Shown: one piece after another, positions 1 through 13,285 of the stretch | How the letters are laid out: each line of letters begins with the position of its first letter | Position numbering within the stretch: the first letter of the stretch is position 1 | NCBI RefSeq assembly: GCF_003324165.1 | Contig: NW_025407854.1 | Location: forward strand, 426,766 to 490,765 | DNA: 64,000 bases | Direction: 5' to 3' | Source of the DNA: Naegleria lovaniensis | Taxonomy: Eukaryota; Heterolobosea; Eutetramitea; Acrasida; Naegleriidae | The notes under the pieces: model-generated | The model's database searches: none | The model's input: the letters and a program-made list of their open reading frames with translations, nothing else | Told to the model about the DNA's origin: nothing | Translations under genes and position numbers: made by a program

Positions 1-3000
1 CCTTTGTCTTTATGCTTTCTAGTTGCTTTCGTTGTTGAGAAATGTACTCCATCTCGACTTCTATTTGGTTCTTTTCTGTCTCCTTTTGAGCTAGCTCACG
101 TTTGAGAATGTCAAGTTTCTGATATTCTTCCTTGATCGCTAATTGTTCTCTATGAAGTGTTTCTAAATCCAAATGCTGCTCTTTGAGAAGGGTAAGTTCA
201 TTTCTCAACACACTATTTTCTTGGGCTTTTTTCTGTATCAGATCTGTTACTTCATACAAATAATTCTCTTCTTCCTCTAGTTGCTTCTTGAGTGTTTGAA
301 TAACACTCTGATTAGACTCTTTTTGCATAGAAATACTTTCCTGAGTGTTTTTGAATTCTTCATCCTCTTTTTGTATCAATTGTTGGAGATTGGTCAACTG
401 TTCCAATAGTTTTGCATGACGTTCTTCCAATACTGATACCTCTTTTTCTTTGAGAGTAAGGGAGTGTTGAAGCTCATTAATTTTAGCGGTTTGGTTATGA
501 ATATCTACTTGTAATCTAGACGCTTGGTTATTTAAGTCTTTAAGAGTCTTTTCGTTCAGTATTTTCTGGTTTTCAATCCGTTGAATTTCGTCTCTGAGTA
601 ACTGCTCCAAGAACAGTCGTTCCTCCTCTTGTTTCTTACATTGTTCTTTAAGTGAGTTGATTTGTACATTCTCCTCTTCAAATCTCTCTTCTAGATTGGA
701 TTTCAACGCTTGCTCCAGGTTGTACTTTTCTTGTTGTCTTACCCTTGCCTGCTCTTCCTTTTCATTGCGAATCTGTTCTAATTGTAACACCTCTTGATGC
801 AATATTTCACAAAGCTTGATCTCTTCAGTGAGCTTTTGTTCCTCTGAGTTTCGTAATTCTTCTAGCTTCTCTCGTTGTTTCAAGTGTTCTTGCAGTGACA
901 GTTGCTTGTCATTAAGAGCCAGCTGCTCTTGTTGAATTAATGCTTCCAATTCCATACACTCTGTGCTTCTAGCATGAGTCTTTTCCCTCAAATCTTCCAG
1001 TTGATGCCGCTGTAGCTCCATGGAGTTTTGTATTGCAGACAAACTTTCAAAGCAGTTTTTAAGCTCTAAATTCAAAGCCTCTTTCTCCAAGTCCATGTTT
1101 GTCCTCTCTTTTTCCAACCTTCTAATTTCATTTTTCAGCATGTCAATATCTTGTAATTGGATAGCACAAATAGCTTGGATTGATTCTAACTGTTTCCTGG
1201 TATTAATTTCCTCATTACGTAAGGTTTCTTTTTCCAATAAGAGATTGCTCAATTCTTCATTCAAACGGTTACTTGTTTTTTGTAATTGTGCAACACATTC
1301 CATGAGTGTGTTCTTTTCATTTTTCTGCGATATCACCTCCAGCTCCTTGTGCTTCAATTCCTCTCTAAGAATATCCATACTAGACTTCTCGTTTTGAAGC
1401 TGTTTTATGACAATATCCAAATTAGCTTGAATTGACAGAAATTCGTCTTTCAGAGACGTCATTTGCTTTTGCACGTTCTCATGCTCTTTTTCGTACTCTC
1501 TGATTTTTATGACTTGATCCTCAATACGTTTGCTATTAACCAAAATTTCATCCTCTTGATGTGTTAATTGTTGTTCAGTATCTCGAATTCTATCGTGCTG
1601 TTCTTGCAATAGGCGTATATTTTCTAATTTCAGCTGCTCAATGTGATTTCTTTTTAGAGTGGCTTCCAATGCTTTTTGTTTTAGAGATTCGCATTCTTGG
1701 TTCAACCGTTGAATCTCGAGATCCAATGACGTGCTGGACTCAAGAATACACTCCTTTTCTCGCTGCTTCTCTTCCAAGATGGTTTTCAATGATTGCAATT
1801 GATTTTCATGCTCTTGAATTTGTTCCTTAATTTCGTTTTCCATGATATTCGTTAATTGTTCCTGTTCTTGATTTTGCTGACATATTTTCAACGCCATCTC
1901 TTTTAGTGCGTTAATATCTTTCTCAGGAAGAACATCTTTGAACTTGAGATACTCCTTTTCATCGATGTGCTTCAATTCAACAAATCGTTTTGTGAGGGCC
2001 AATAGGTCTTCCTTGGCATGTTTTTGCTGTGCAAGTACCAGATCGATTTGCTTTCGATACTCCTCCAAGAGGTTAGAATATTTTCCTCTCTCACGACAAT
2101 ATTGAAGAGAAAAAATGTCCTTGTCGTGCAATGCTTTTTCGATGTCTTGCTTCAACAGCTCTTCATCAGTCAACCGCTGCTTAAGCGAGCAAAGTGATTT
2201 CCACGTCGTGCCATCCAATGTTTGCCAAGAGTGCGCTTGTTGCAAGATGTTATCAACATCTTTCAATACAGGTCTTGGATTGTCAAGTATTTGTCTTGCA
2301 TACATGAATAACTGGACCCTGTTTTGGGCTGTTGTACGTTCTTCTTCGAGGCAATTCATTTCGGACGCCTTTTGTATGGCCTTCTTGATACTTTCCAAAT
2401 TTTGATCATTCAATATCTCAGTAGACAGTACATTTTTCAACGACTCTAATTGTGTCATTAATTCTTGAGCTTGTTGCAGTTTGATTAATAAAATATCCTT
2501 ATTTTCAAAATGAGGTTCTTCTCCAATGTCTGAAAGAAAATCTTTGGTATGGTCTATGGTTTTCTGAAGGCTGAGGATGTTGCACAGCTGACTATCGTGA
2601 ATCAGATCGTCCATCATCTTCTTACTTGTGCTGCGTGTCCATTCCTGACGTAGTAACATCTTATCTTGTTTGGAAATGGTTTTACTTCTCAAATAATCCT
2701 CCAGCTCTTTCTTTGTACAGTATGTGCCCGAAATATAATTACGTACATACAGTACGCTCTCATTACACTGTCTGATCAAGTTATCACACTCGTTCAACAC
2801 CTGTTCCGCAGATATGTGTCGAAGATGTTGGCATTTCTCTCTCAAGTCAAGAATTTTATCCATGTCCTTACTTTGAACAAGTGATTCCAAATCCTCCACA
2901 AGTTGGTACTCACGTTCCAGTTCATCCAAGAGCGTATTGGCTTGCTGGCGAAGAGTGTGTAGTCTATCGGAAGAGTTGTGAGCAGTGTTTTCATTTTGAA

Positions 3001-6000
3001 GGCATCTCCTCAGTACGAGCGGATTTTTCGATTTCATGGCTCGTTCTAACATGTATAAATCGTTAAACTCTTCACTAATCGTATTCAATATGTTTTCTGC
3101 TTGGAAAATCTCCTCACGTAAGGACTTGAATCGGCGTGCCTTAATGATTGCTGTTTCAATTTCTTTCTGCTCTCTTCGTTCGATTGCCTCTTGTAATTCT
3201 TTTCTGCATTCAGAAATACTGCCAGCCCGCTTGTGCAATGAGTCCACCAACTCCGACAGTGTGTCATTCCTTTCAAAAATAGTTCCTTTGTTAGATTTGA
3301 AATAAACACAGAGCCGGAGCATTTCTTGCTCATTGTCTTCTTGGAGAGCGATGTTGATTTCGCTTTCAAAAAGCTCCACACGGTGTTTTCTCCACCGTCT
3401 TAAAAAATTATCATATTGTTCTCGGGACAAATACTCTCTCAGTTGTGACAGAGTGTTCATTATTTGCTTGTAGTCACTATTACCGCTCAGTATTATTACA
3501 TTCATTTGGTGAATGGCCTTTTCTTGTTGCTCCTTTAAGGTACACACCTTGTCCCACAACAGCGACACTTCATGGTCATCCACGTATTGAACAAACTCTT
3601 GTTCAAGTAAATCAAGATGAGATAAATTTCTCGTGTCAATAACTTTCGTTAGGCGTGTGGAAAAATTATGGGCTGATTTCTCAATGGTATCGGCATTATC
3701 GAATTTAGAACTGTTGCCACAGGCCTTGTCATCGATAAAATGATCGTCATATTGTTTTGATATGTTTTCTTCAGAGGAACCTTCCATGTGTAGTTTTTTC
3801 CTTGAAATAAGAATTCTTGCTTTTCTCTTAAGAACTCTTAGCTCTTCTGTAATTGGCTCAAAACAATCTTTAGATTCAAGCAATGTCTCGATACTTGAAA
3901 TTTGTTCCTCTTCAATGTATTTCTCGAGCATTTTACAAATTCTATTTTCATTAAGTTTCGTCTTTTTCTCCTCCCACGCCAAACGAAGCTCCTTGAGCAC
4001 GGTTGCATCTCTGATCCCAGATTTTAAGAGTAATTGTGTAAACTTGTTCTGCTTTTCGGCACTAAAATTGTCTGACTTTTCAATGATGTTTTTGATTCTC
4101 TCAATTACTTCTCGTTTTCTCTTTTCCTTATCATCCATCTCTGTCTCCAATTCAGGCAATTCTGAATTTTGTTCCAAAAATATGTGTGCATGTCGAAGCG
4201 AGGATTTAAGGAAAATATTTTCAACGCCTGGAGAAGGCAACTCCTTTGCCATTCGAAGTACATAGTGCCTTACTTGTTCAATGTCCTTTTTGAAAATTGC
4301 ATCTTTGATATTTTTCTTTGTTTCATACGCATGCTGCATAATATTGATTAAATATTGTGTAGTTTTTACAAGTCTAACTTGATCAGAAGAAATTTTCCTC
4401 TTGAATATCTCCACTTCAAAAAATGATTCTCTGGCCAGGTCGCTCAATACTATGGTTAATAGCTCCATCAATGAATGGCTTTCATCGAGTAGGGTCCTTA
4501 TCTTATTCACCTTGCATGATGTTTCTTTGCCAAAGGTTTCCGAATAATGCTTAAGACAATTGTTATAAGTTGTTTCGTTCTTCTCTAAAGCTTTGACATG
4601 ATCGTCAATGTTCTTTCGTTGCTCCGCCTCTACAATAACGAGCTCAATATTTTCATAAATATTGTTAAGAAATGATGAAACTTCTGTTTCTGTTGATTCT
4701 AAATCTTGTAAAAATTTAAGTTTGTGTTCGAATGTTTTCGCACTCTTTTCTACACAACTCCTCAAATATACGTCTGTATAATCAAAAACATTTTGTTTTA
4801 ACCCAGCTCTATACACTTTCAACAAATTGTACAAATCTTCTAACCGCTCATTGCGTGTGAATGTTTCCAGAAGCACTAGAAAATCTTCTTTTCGTTTGAA
4901 TTTCCATTTACTTTAGTGGTTAACGAGAGGCATCACGTCGATAGCGTTAAAAATTTGGAATAATAATATCAACTTACGATTTTTCCGAGTCGACAGCAAA
5001 ATCTGACGAGCCACAAAACAAATCCAATGATTTGTGAATGTTGACCACTTTCTCATTCACTGAAAATTAGTACAATATATCCAAAATTAAGCATAGTATT
5101 AAATTAATTGTTGCAAATCAATGACCCTCTCAAAAAAGAACGTACATTTTTCTTGGAACTTGGCAAATTGAGAGCGTATCATTCTCAAATCCTCTTCAAT
5201 ATTTTCTGCATTGATCCTTAACGTGTCAATGGTATTTCCCATATCCTTTTGATCAATGAGTACAAAGTTGGTTGTTAACTGTTTTTCTGGAATCCCCACT
5301 TCAATGCATTTCAAGGATTGTGTTTCATGTGACGATAAAATGGCATCTTCTGCCTCAAAAGACTTGTTAAAAATGCTGATAGAAGAGAGAGTGTCAGTGG
5401 AGGGACTGGATGGTGACTTTGGGGAGCTCTGTAAACATGTACCTGTACTACCCGTATTGACCTGTAAATTGTAAGTTGATGGTTGTGTTGTGTTATTGGC
5501 ATCTGAAGATGATCGAAATGAACGATCTGAAATTGAAGAGGTATGGTTTGACGAGCCTTCCACACGACTAGTTGAAGGTGTACTTGTACATTTGGGAGGA
5601 GTTGAATTGGATCTTCTACTGCCAGTAGCAGTTGTGCTGATGGTGCTATTGGAAACTTTCGAAGAATTGGGAAATATATTACGAGAATATGATACAGGCG
5701 TGCTAAATGATAATGACGAATCGATGATTTCTTCCATGAGAAGAGAGGATGAAGAGGTTTTGCTCGGAGTGTTGATGGTGATCGTGTGATTTGATGGCAA
5801 TGCCATATCATCCTCGTTTGCTGTGGTGGTAATGTTGCTTGAAGATGTCAGCTCCACAGGACCCATTGGTAAATCATCGTTGTCTTCGACTTGATTATAC
5901 TGAGTTGAGGTACGCTTATTGTTGCTACGAGCCAAGGCTCTCAGCTTTAACTTGTCCAATAGTGTCAATTTTGTAGCTCCTTCATACTCGCGAGAACCAC

Positions 6001-6355
6001 TGATGGCTGTTGTTGTACTACTAGCATTGATGGCAGAAGAAGGCTGAGTTGAGCTATTACCATTGCTCGCAACTGTGATAGTACTACCACTACTACTACT
6101 ACTACTAATATGACTTGTTGTTGTTGAGTAAGGCTGTGATTGCCTACTAGATCCTCCGTCCGCTCGCCCAATTAAGGGTGATGTTATTGAGGTTGATTGT
6201 TGTGCTGCTCGTCTACTACTCATCATTGAGGACGATACTATCGGTGTTGTTATATATGATGAAGTGGATTGAGGCTGTACGGGGTGATTCTCTTCCTCGT
6301 CATCATCACAGCTCGGAGAGATGGGTGAAGAAAACCTCAAACGATGAAGCTCCAT
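1..6355 (-). CDS. giant coiled-coil protein, 3' end outside window
   Basis: Three exons join in frame: 6355-5146, 5059-4978 and 4910 to beyond position 1. The introns are GT-AG (donors GTACGT and GTAAGT; acceptors TTTTCAG and CTAAAG). At least 2067 residues are visible. The first ~370 residues are Ser/Thr/Asn-rich and probably disordered; the rest is almost continuous charged helix rich in Leu, Glu, Lys and Gln with heptad patterning, typical of a long coiled coil. No motor head, pleckstrin-like or enzymatic domain is seen, so the role is unknown; scaffold, Golgi tether or centrosomal/basal-body protein are possibilities by inference. The start at 6355 is chosen because the ATG follows a run of A; in-frame ATGs at 6364 and 6388 are alternatives. 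Without the two introns the serine-rich part and the coil would look like separate genes. Confidence 0.85.
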
Positions 6356-6540
6356 TTTTTTCATGTTATACCCAATTGGGATATTCAAAGTACCAACCCT
6401 TCATACCTCTCTATCATAGATCAAATAAAGATCATAATGACATTGCATTCTGGAAGGTCCTTATGTTGTCGTCGATGACGATGAGACCTTGATGAACTTC
6501 TCAATGTCTCTCGCCTTCTGGAATTTTCAAAACAGAAAAA

Positions 6541-7899
6541 ATGTCTTCGAGTGTGCTAGGTGAAACCAATTTCCGATCATCATCATCAATGCTTTCCTCA
6601 TTCTTCTCCAATGAAAACTATGCTCTAAAGGCCTATCCACAACATGCCATCATGACTATGGTGGGCTCTATTATTTTTCATACATTCCTTGTTTTTGTAT
6701 TTTACGGAATGAGTTCAGTGTTATCCTCAACGTTCCGTTCCATGACTTTTCCGAAGAAGATTAATTGGGTATCTAGGCTTGTTTCCAACGTTCATGCAAT
6801 TATATCGTTTGGAGGAGCTTTATGGGCCATCATCATGACTGCCGAGTGTTATAAGAGATGGGACGTTGTTGCAAGTTGTTTTGATTATGAAGCTGGCTAC
6901 TTGACTTTGCAATATACCATTGGCTACTTTACGTATGACTTGGTTTTCATGTTGTTATTTTACAAAGAGTTGGGAGGCATCGGATTGGTATTGCATCATT
7001 TCTTTGGAATTGTTGGTGAGTAGTAGTTGTGTGGTTGTTTCAACTCCGTGATGATGTATATATCATTTCTGAATTGCATAATGTCTCATTTTGATTTGGT
7101 TGTTCTTCAAAATATTATTGTTGAATTTGATCCAAATGGTCATATTACGGTTCATATTTCTAAACGATGAACAATAATCAAATCATTCATGTGGTTGACA
7201 ATCCTAAAAATTCACACACATGACCAGGATGGGGCTTGATTTTGAGTTATGAAAATTTCTCCTTCTTTGCCTTGTTGTTCACATTGACCGAGGCAACAAC
7301 TCCGTTCGTCAAGTAAGTTTTACATCATGAGATGAAAGGCATATAGTGTCAAATGTTCGATTATTATTACTATTGCGGTATCACACATTGGTGATATGAT
7401 TACTCCACCAAATCCAATATCTCCTCAATGATTACTATTGTTGTTCCTAATCACACATGATCACAGTCAAAGATGGTTCCTGTATGAAAGCGGAATGAAG
7501 GACAAACCAATTTACAGTGTGTTTGGATTTTTGTTGTGGTTAAGCTGGTCTTTGGTGAGAATGCCTTTAGTTCCATTTACTTTCATGTACATCATGTACA
7601 ATTGGGAAGGTAAGTCTTCGTATGTTAGTTGGAACGCAAGAGAAATATGTTCATGACTTTTTTTCTGAAATTTGTCTCGCTTGATTCAAAAATTTCCGTG
7701 GGCTAAAAATCCGATGACCTTATTCTGGCCAGATCTTGCAAAAGCACCGTTTGCAGTGCCTTTTGTGTGCATCTTCAATTACATACTCATTACAGCTCTC
7801 AACACGTATTGGTATTATTTAATATCAAAGGGCTTGTTGAGTGTCTTGTTTGGCAAGAAAAAGACAGCCACTTCCACGATGGAAAAGAAAGATCAATAG
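6541..7899 (+). CDS. TLC-domain multi-pass membrane protein (TLCD4/TMEM56-like)
   Basis: Exons 6541-7015, 7228-7312, 7467-7609 and 7733-7899 join in frame to about 289 residues. Introns have donors GTGAGT, GTAAGT, GTAAGT and acceptors ending CAG. Hydrophobic helices fill the protein. The His-His pair in LHHFFGIVG at the exon 1-2 border is the hallmark of the TRAM/LAG1/CLN8 (TLC) fold. The length fits TLCD4/TMEM56-type proteins rather than ceramide synthases, which are longer and often carry a Hox-like domain. TLC proteins act in the ER or other membranes in lipid synthesis, sensing or trafficking; the substrate cannot be named here. The C-terminal tail is Lys-rich and may be an ER-retrieval or cytosolic tail. 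The gene is divergent from the coiled-coil gene, sharing a ~185 bp promoter region. Confidence 0.82.
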
Positions 7900-8059
7900 T
7901 GAACACATGGTTCATGCATACATTGTGTTTTATTGCTATTCTGTTTAATTATAGCTACATAAAACAAAATTTTAACTTATTGACAACTCGTACCATTCAT
8001 TTTGAGGAAATTGAAACGAGAATTGACATGATAGTGAAACAACAAATTTATGTACAGGT

Positions 8060-9468
8060 TTAATGCTGGCTATGGAAATACAAAAACAGCATTCCAAGAG
8101 GTGAATCTGGGTCATCGACAGCTTGAACAAATTCGTCAAACTCTATTGTTCCATTCTGATCCAAATCAGTAGATGTAAAAGTTCTACTCAGATAATCTTC
8201 CAGAGTCTTCCATCTTTGAGCTGTGAGTTTGTATCCATTCATTTTAGCTTGACCAACTGCTCGCAATAATAAGAATTGCAGTATGAATACAAAAGAGACA
8301 AGCTTGGTATTTATACTTACTGAAAAACTTTCTAAAGAAATCAATCATTTCTTCTTGTTGGACTGATCCGTCATTATTCACGTCAATTAGACCAAAAACA
8401 ACTAGATGAAGAAAGGCAATCAAAGATGTCGTCCGTGACACAAAAACAGAGCCAACAGCATTAGATCATAACACTCATTGTTATACTTACATCTGAGAAT
8501 ATCTTTTTCTTCTCCATATAATAAGGTACTCAATCCCGTTGCAAGTTCAACAAAATCAATGGCACCATTTCCGTCCAAGTCAAATGCTTCATAAATTCTA
8601 TGAAATGCTGGCATTGAATTTTGAATATCAAATTTTTGAGAGAGCGTGGTCTTGACTACACGAAAGAAGTTTTCCTTCTCGAGCAGTCCTTCTTCGTTAC
8701 TGGCATTTCTAAATTCCTCAAGCAAGATTTTGAGTTCCAATTCACTCACTAGCGTTTTTTCAAGGTGATGTATTTGGTTTTCATTGTAGTTAGATTCAGC
8801 ATGATGAATGTATTATATTGAGGTAGTGTTTGTGAATGGTGTTGAGGACACCGATGATGTATTATTAGAATGAGGAGTTGAAAGGGAGATAATAAGGAAT
8901 GGTTGGAGAGAAGACATGAGAGAGAATTTGTTGTTGAGCAAAGATGGCATCATTAGAAGTGAGTTGAGATACCGAGGAACGAATGATGAAAGAATCAATG
9001 TTGTTGTATACATTTGATGGATGTTTGAATACAATTTCATTGTAAATGCGAGGGATTTGAGGATGTTGTTGGGTTGAATTGTATCAAAGAGTCATACAAA
9101 GTTGTTTGGATTGGCCCAATTATATTGTGAGCGAGGTAATTACGTTATTACATGATGAATTCTAATAAAACTCACAACAGTAATTACTTACTCCTCAATG
9201 TTTTTGTCAGATCCTTAGTTAGACTTGTAGTTGAAGCCGAACACGATGAGCCAGTCTCACTCATGGTATCTGCCGCTAGATTGCTATCCTCTAAAAACGT
9301 ATTTGCTGCATTAACAGCTGATGATAGTTTTGGTTTTTGCTTCTTTTTGCTATTCATCAAATCAGCCAACAACATTTCTGAGGAAACATCCTCTCCCTGA
9401 TGATGATGCAATGGCTGCTCGATCATGGAATGAGCACGCGAGGAACGAGAAACGTTGGAGCGAGGCAT
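8060..9468 (-). CDS. EF-hand Ca2+-binding protein, calaxin/EFCAB1-like
   Basis: Exons 9468-9192, 8748-8491, 8401-8321 and 8256-8060 join in frame to about 270 residues. Three canonical EF-hand loops are visible: DLDGNGAIDFVE, DVNNDGSVQQEE and DLDQNGTIEFDE. An amphipathic segment LTKTLRMSELELKILLEEF precedes them and, with the spacing of the loops, resembles calaxin (EFCAB1), a Ca2+ sensor of outer dynein arms in cilia; other neuronal-calcium-sensor-like proteins remain possible. The N-terminal ~90 residues are His/Ser-rich and variable. The first intron is long for this window (443 nt) and holds an open but probably non-coding frame. The start is uncertain: ATG at 9468 is used, with 9543 upstream. 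The junction of exons 1 and 2 itself makes an ATG (A|TG), so a shorter form starting at MSELEL is possible if exon 1 is untranslated. Confidence 0.75.
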
Positions 9469-9543
9469 CCTGGAGCACGAGAGATGGTGGTTGTTGAGGA
9501 ATTTTTTATTGTAGAGCCAATTCCAAATTTGTACTTGATTCAT

Positions 9544-10647
9544 TCCTTTTATTATTCATTCTCTTGGAACAATGGAAAACAAAACACACACAGGTCACAG
9601 CACATAACCATTGGGATGCCGTCTCTCCTCAACATTCAAAAAGATGGTTACATGAAAAGTAAGAGAAGTAGAGGTCGAATATAACATTAACACTTTAACA
9701 TACAACCTGAAGTTTGTTTCAACTCAATATTGAGAGATAAAACCAAGTTGAGATTTTCATCTCCTTGTTTTTGGGTCTTGATTGAGCGAATATGCAAAAT
9801 AGATGAAATAATGTATTACTGTTCATAATATTGAAGTTGTTGTGTTCATAAACTTGTCAGATGGTTTGTCAATACGACCTAAGGTGCTTCTGGTCATTGA
9901 AACAAAGCTCAGGATCTAACAAGTGAAAAACATATTTTGTTCCTCTTCAAGGAAAATCCAATGACCGAAACGTCAACTGTTTAGAGATAAACCAAGATTG
10001 TATTTTCTTAATGATGACGACAAAGTAAACTTTTCAAAACACAATTCATAGAGTCCAACACTCTCTGTTCATTCCATTTTCTTGTTGTTTTTTAAAACTT
10101 GAAACTATCTTTCAAAAACCCTCTAACCACTCACACAACCACGCGCTCACTACCCTCATCTTTCATTCCTTATTTGAAAATCATTCATCCTCAAACATCA
10201 TCAGAAAAAAAAAAGTTTTTCGTTTTGCAACAAGTCTTGGATCATCATCATCATTGGTGGTTGAAAAAAACACTAGATCCAGCTCCCGATTATCACACTG
10301 ATCTACCTCGTAAAAGTAGCAGTTGTAACTGTTACATTCTCTTCCACTATTAGTAGTAGCTACTTGCAACGTTGTTTTTAAAATTGTTCTCAACGTTTCC
10401 TCCGAGTTGAGTCATTGAATCAATCATCATCATCAGTTATAAAAAACGAACACCACACACTCCGTGTCGTTGAGACTCAACCTCCTCCTCATCCTATTTA
10501 TAACAACAACAACACCGAAAATCGATCTAATTGAACAGTTATTGGATCATCACATATCATCACAACAAGGCTACAACAACAGCCAATAATATTATTATTA
10601 CATATACAAATCAATTCCAAACTACTATTCAAATTCAACCCCTATAC
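9544..10647. other. intergenic region, two divergent 5' flanks
   Basis: This 1.1 kb stretch separates the EF-hand gene (minus) from the kinase gene (plus). Frames here are short, lack good starts or are rich in CAN repeats. A TATA-like TTATAAAAAA at about 10438 and CA/CAT-rich DNA just before the kinase ATG suggest core promoter and 5' leader. No RNA gene is seen. Confidence 0.5.
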
Positions 10648-13005
10648 ATGCCTCTCAACGTTACAAGGAGTCCACGACTCGTTTCCATGCTTTGTCATTC
10701 CTGTTATGGTGCCGAACAAGAAAATGAATTACTCGAACACTATGAAAAGGAAGAGAAAGTCATTTCAAAACAAGGAGCAAGCAGTACATCGACGAATGGG
10801 CTTTTAACAAACGGTACTATTGCTACTATGGATATTGCCAATGTTGAAATAAGTAAACCCACAAATTTCAAACGGGGAATACATATTGCCATTGATGAGG
10901 AACAAGGAGTGTTAAAAGGTGAGTTGTTGTATGGAAGAGTGATGATATATCATTTGAAATGAATTGAAATATGGTGATGACCGTTGTGTGACGCACGCAC
11001 TATTGCAATATGGATTCATGTTTATTGATTTATTAATTTAACAACATGTATTTGGACACTACTGCTTGAAAATTGTTGAATGTTGTATATCATCTATACC
11101 TGAATCATGGATATTCAAAATTCATGCCATCATGATGATGATGATAATACTGTGTGTTTCACTTGACCCAACATCTTGTTACCGTTATGACTTTTTCGCT
11201 ATGACACTTGACATGTGTTACCTATTTCACATTTATGGTACTGTATTTTCCTTCGGGCCGTGTCATGCACAATTTGCGCATTGAAATGGTCCATTCTTGA
11301 ACATGTTTAACACTCCTCTTGCAACGTAGGCGTTCCTGAACAATGGAGAACCATGGTCGGTGAAGCTCACTCCTATGACAATTATCGTAAAATGACTGAA
11401 GAAGATATTGCACCATATTTAATACCTGAATTAGGACACGAGAACGATCATCATGACCGTGCACATTCTCACGAAGAGGAAGGTTTTTCTGGACTCGTGA
11501 TAACTCGACCTACAGAATTCACACATCACATTCATGTCGATTACGATCCAGAACGAGGATTTACTGGATTACCTGATACTTGGAAAGAGATTCTTGAAAA
11601 GGGAGTCAATAAGGGAGATATTACCATTGATGAAGTGATGAATCACAAAGAAGATGCAGCAAGAATTGCAGGGGTATGTATTTTGTGTTGCTCATGAATT
11701 TAGTCAATGATGACTCATTGATGTGTCCAATATTGACCATTACTTCTTAACCTTTCACAACACGATATATTTCACAAAATGATCTATCGAAACAAATTGA
11801 ACATGCTCTTGAATTCGATATATTTAATTTTTGTGACTTGCAATGTTGACACCATTTGCCATGTATTTTCATTGCAATCACATTCTTCAAACCAGTTCAT
11901 TGATGGAGGTTTAACATTGGCTCCTCTCAAAATTCCAACCTCAGCATCCAAACCTAAAAAACGACTTCCAGATTTCATCTCACAAGAAGATCCCACTAAA
12001 ATCTTCTCCCATCTCAAACCCATCGATGAAGGCAGCACAGGAGTGGTCATGCTCGGCACTCACATCAAATCCAATATCAAATGTGCCGTAAAAAAGATTG
12101 AAATTCAACAAACGACCAAATTGGAAACTCTGGAAAATGAATTGGCCATGATGGAATCGTGTTCACATTCAAACATTGTACAATATATGGGAGCGTATCA
12201 TCATGATCATCATTTGTGGATTTCGATGGAATTTATGGATGGAGGAAAATTGACAGATATCTTGTACAAGACCATTCTTCGAGAGGATGAGATTGCCTAT
12301 GTCTTGAGAGAATGTCTCAAAGCTTTGAAATATTTACACGATAGTAACAAGATGCATCGTGATATTAAGAGTGATAATGTACTTGTAAATTCGAAAGGAG
12401 AAGTGAAATTGGCAGATTTTGGATTTTGTGTGGAATTGACGACACGAAAAGAGAAACGTAAATCTACGGTATGTTTTTTGTTTTTAATGATTTTGAATAT
12501 ATTCTATATTCTATGGATCCTCATTTGACATTGTTGTTTTCCTTGGATATGGATTGAATTAATAATGAATGAATAATTTTAATGAACAATTTTAATGAAC
12601 AATTTTAATGAACAATTTTAATGAATAATTTTAATATGAAATTTACAGGTTGGAACTCCTTACTGGATGGCTCCTGAAGTGATTCGAGCCATTGAATATG
12701 GACCCAATGTCGACATTTGGAGTTTGGGAATTATGGCATTGGAAATGGCTGAGGGAGAACCTCCATTGATTGAACTACCCGTGTTGAGAGCTTTATTCAT
12801 TATTGCGACACAACCTCCTCCAACTCTAAGAGAACCTCATCGATGGTCCAGTAATTTCAGTGACTTTTTATCGAGATGTTTGGTCAAGGATCCAGCAGAG
12901 AGAGCTTCTGCTACCGAGTTATTGGAACATCCATTCTTACAAAATGCATGTGCCCCATCGAGAATGTCTGATTTATTGAAAAAGTATCACTTGTTGAAAC
13001 ATTAA
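10648..13005 (+). CDS. PAK/STE20-family Ser/Thr kinase with two CRIB motifs
   Basis: Exons 10648-10918, 11330-11673, 11896-12468 and 12649-13005 join in frame to about 514 residues. Two p21-binding (CRIB) motifs occur: ISKPTNFKRGIHI near residue 66 and ITRPTEFTHHIHV near residue 150. The second keeps both consensus His; in the first one is replaced. The kinase domain starts near residue 240 with the Gly-rich loop DEGSTGVV, Lys in AVKKIE, catalytic MHRDIKSDN (~359), Mg-binding DFG (~379), and a PAK-type activation segment VGTPYWMAPE at the last exon. All catalytic residues are present, so an active kinase controlled by Rac/Cdc42-type GTPases is expected, acting on actin and motility (family knowledge). 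The kinase domain is at the C-terminus as in PAKs. The start at 10648 is the first ATG in frame. Confidence 0.9.
12571..12635 (+). repeat. 13-bp tandem repeat inside intron 3 of the CRIB kinase
   Basis: Five head-to-tail copies of GAACAATTTTAAT (first and last with T for C at the fourth position) end about 13 nt before the AG acceptor at 12648. It is a microsatellite-like array within the intron. Confidence 0.9.
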
Positions 13006-13285
13006 TGTGTTGGAATCGACTCGATTCTTTTTTTGATGTATTTATTTTCACATGTAATTTAGAATTTGTTTTAGGAACATTTGAAACTTGTATCATCATT
13101 ATACATTTGTACAGATACATTTTCTCTCATTACTATTCTCTGTATCCCCGTCACTACTGCGTTATGACCCATTCTACATTCAAAAGAAGAAGAAATAAAT
13201 TATTTATTTAGGTAACAATGGTGACATATTTACATAAACTTGTTGTTCATAAGGTTGTTGTTTCAGATTGACGTCACAAAATTCG

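Noticed and set aside
7610-7700. Frame opening at 7669 taken as the last TLC exon
   Set aside because: It has no AG acceptor at its start; the acceptor at 7732 joins in frame and is preferred.
8813-9040. 75-codon minus-strand frame
   Set aside because: It lies wholly inside the 443-nt intron of the EF-hand gene, and its sequence is hydrophobic without a domain.
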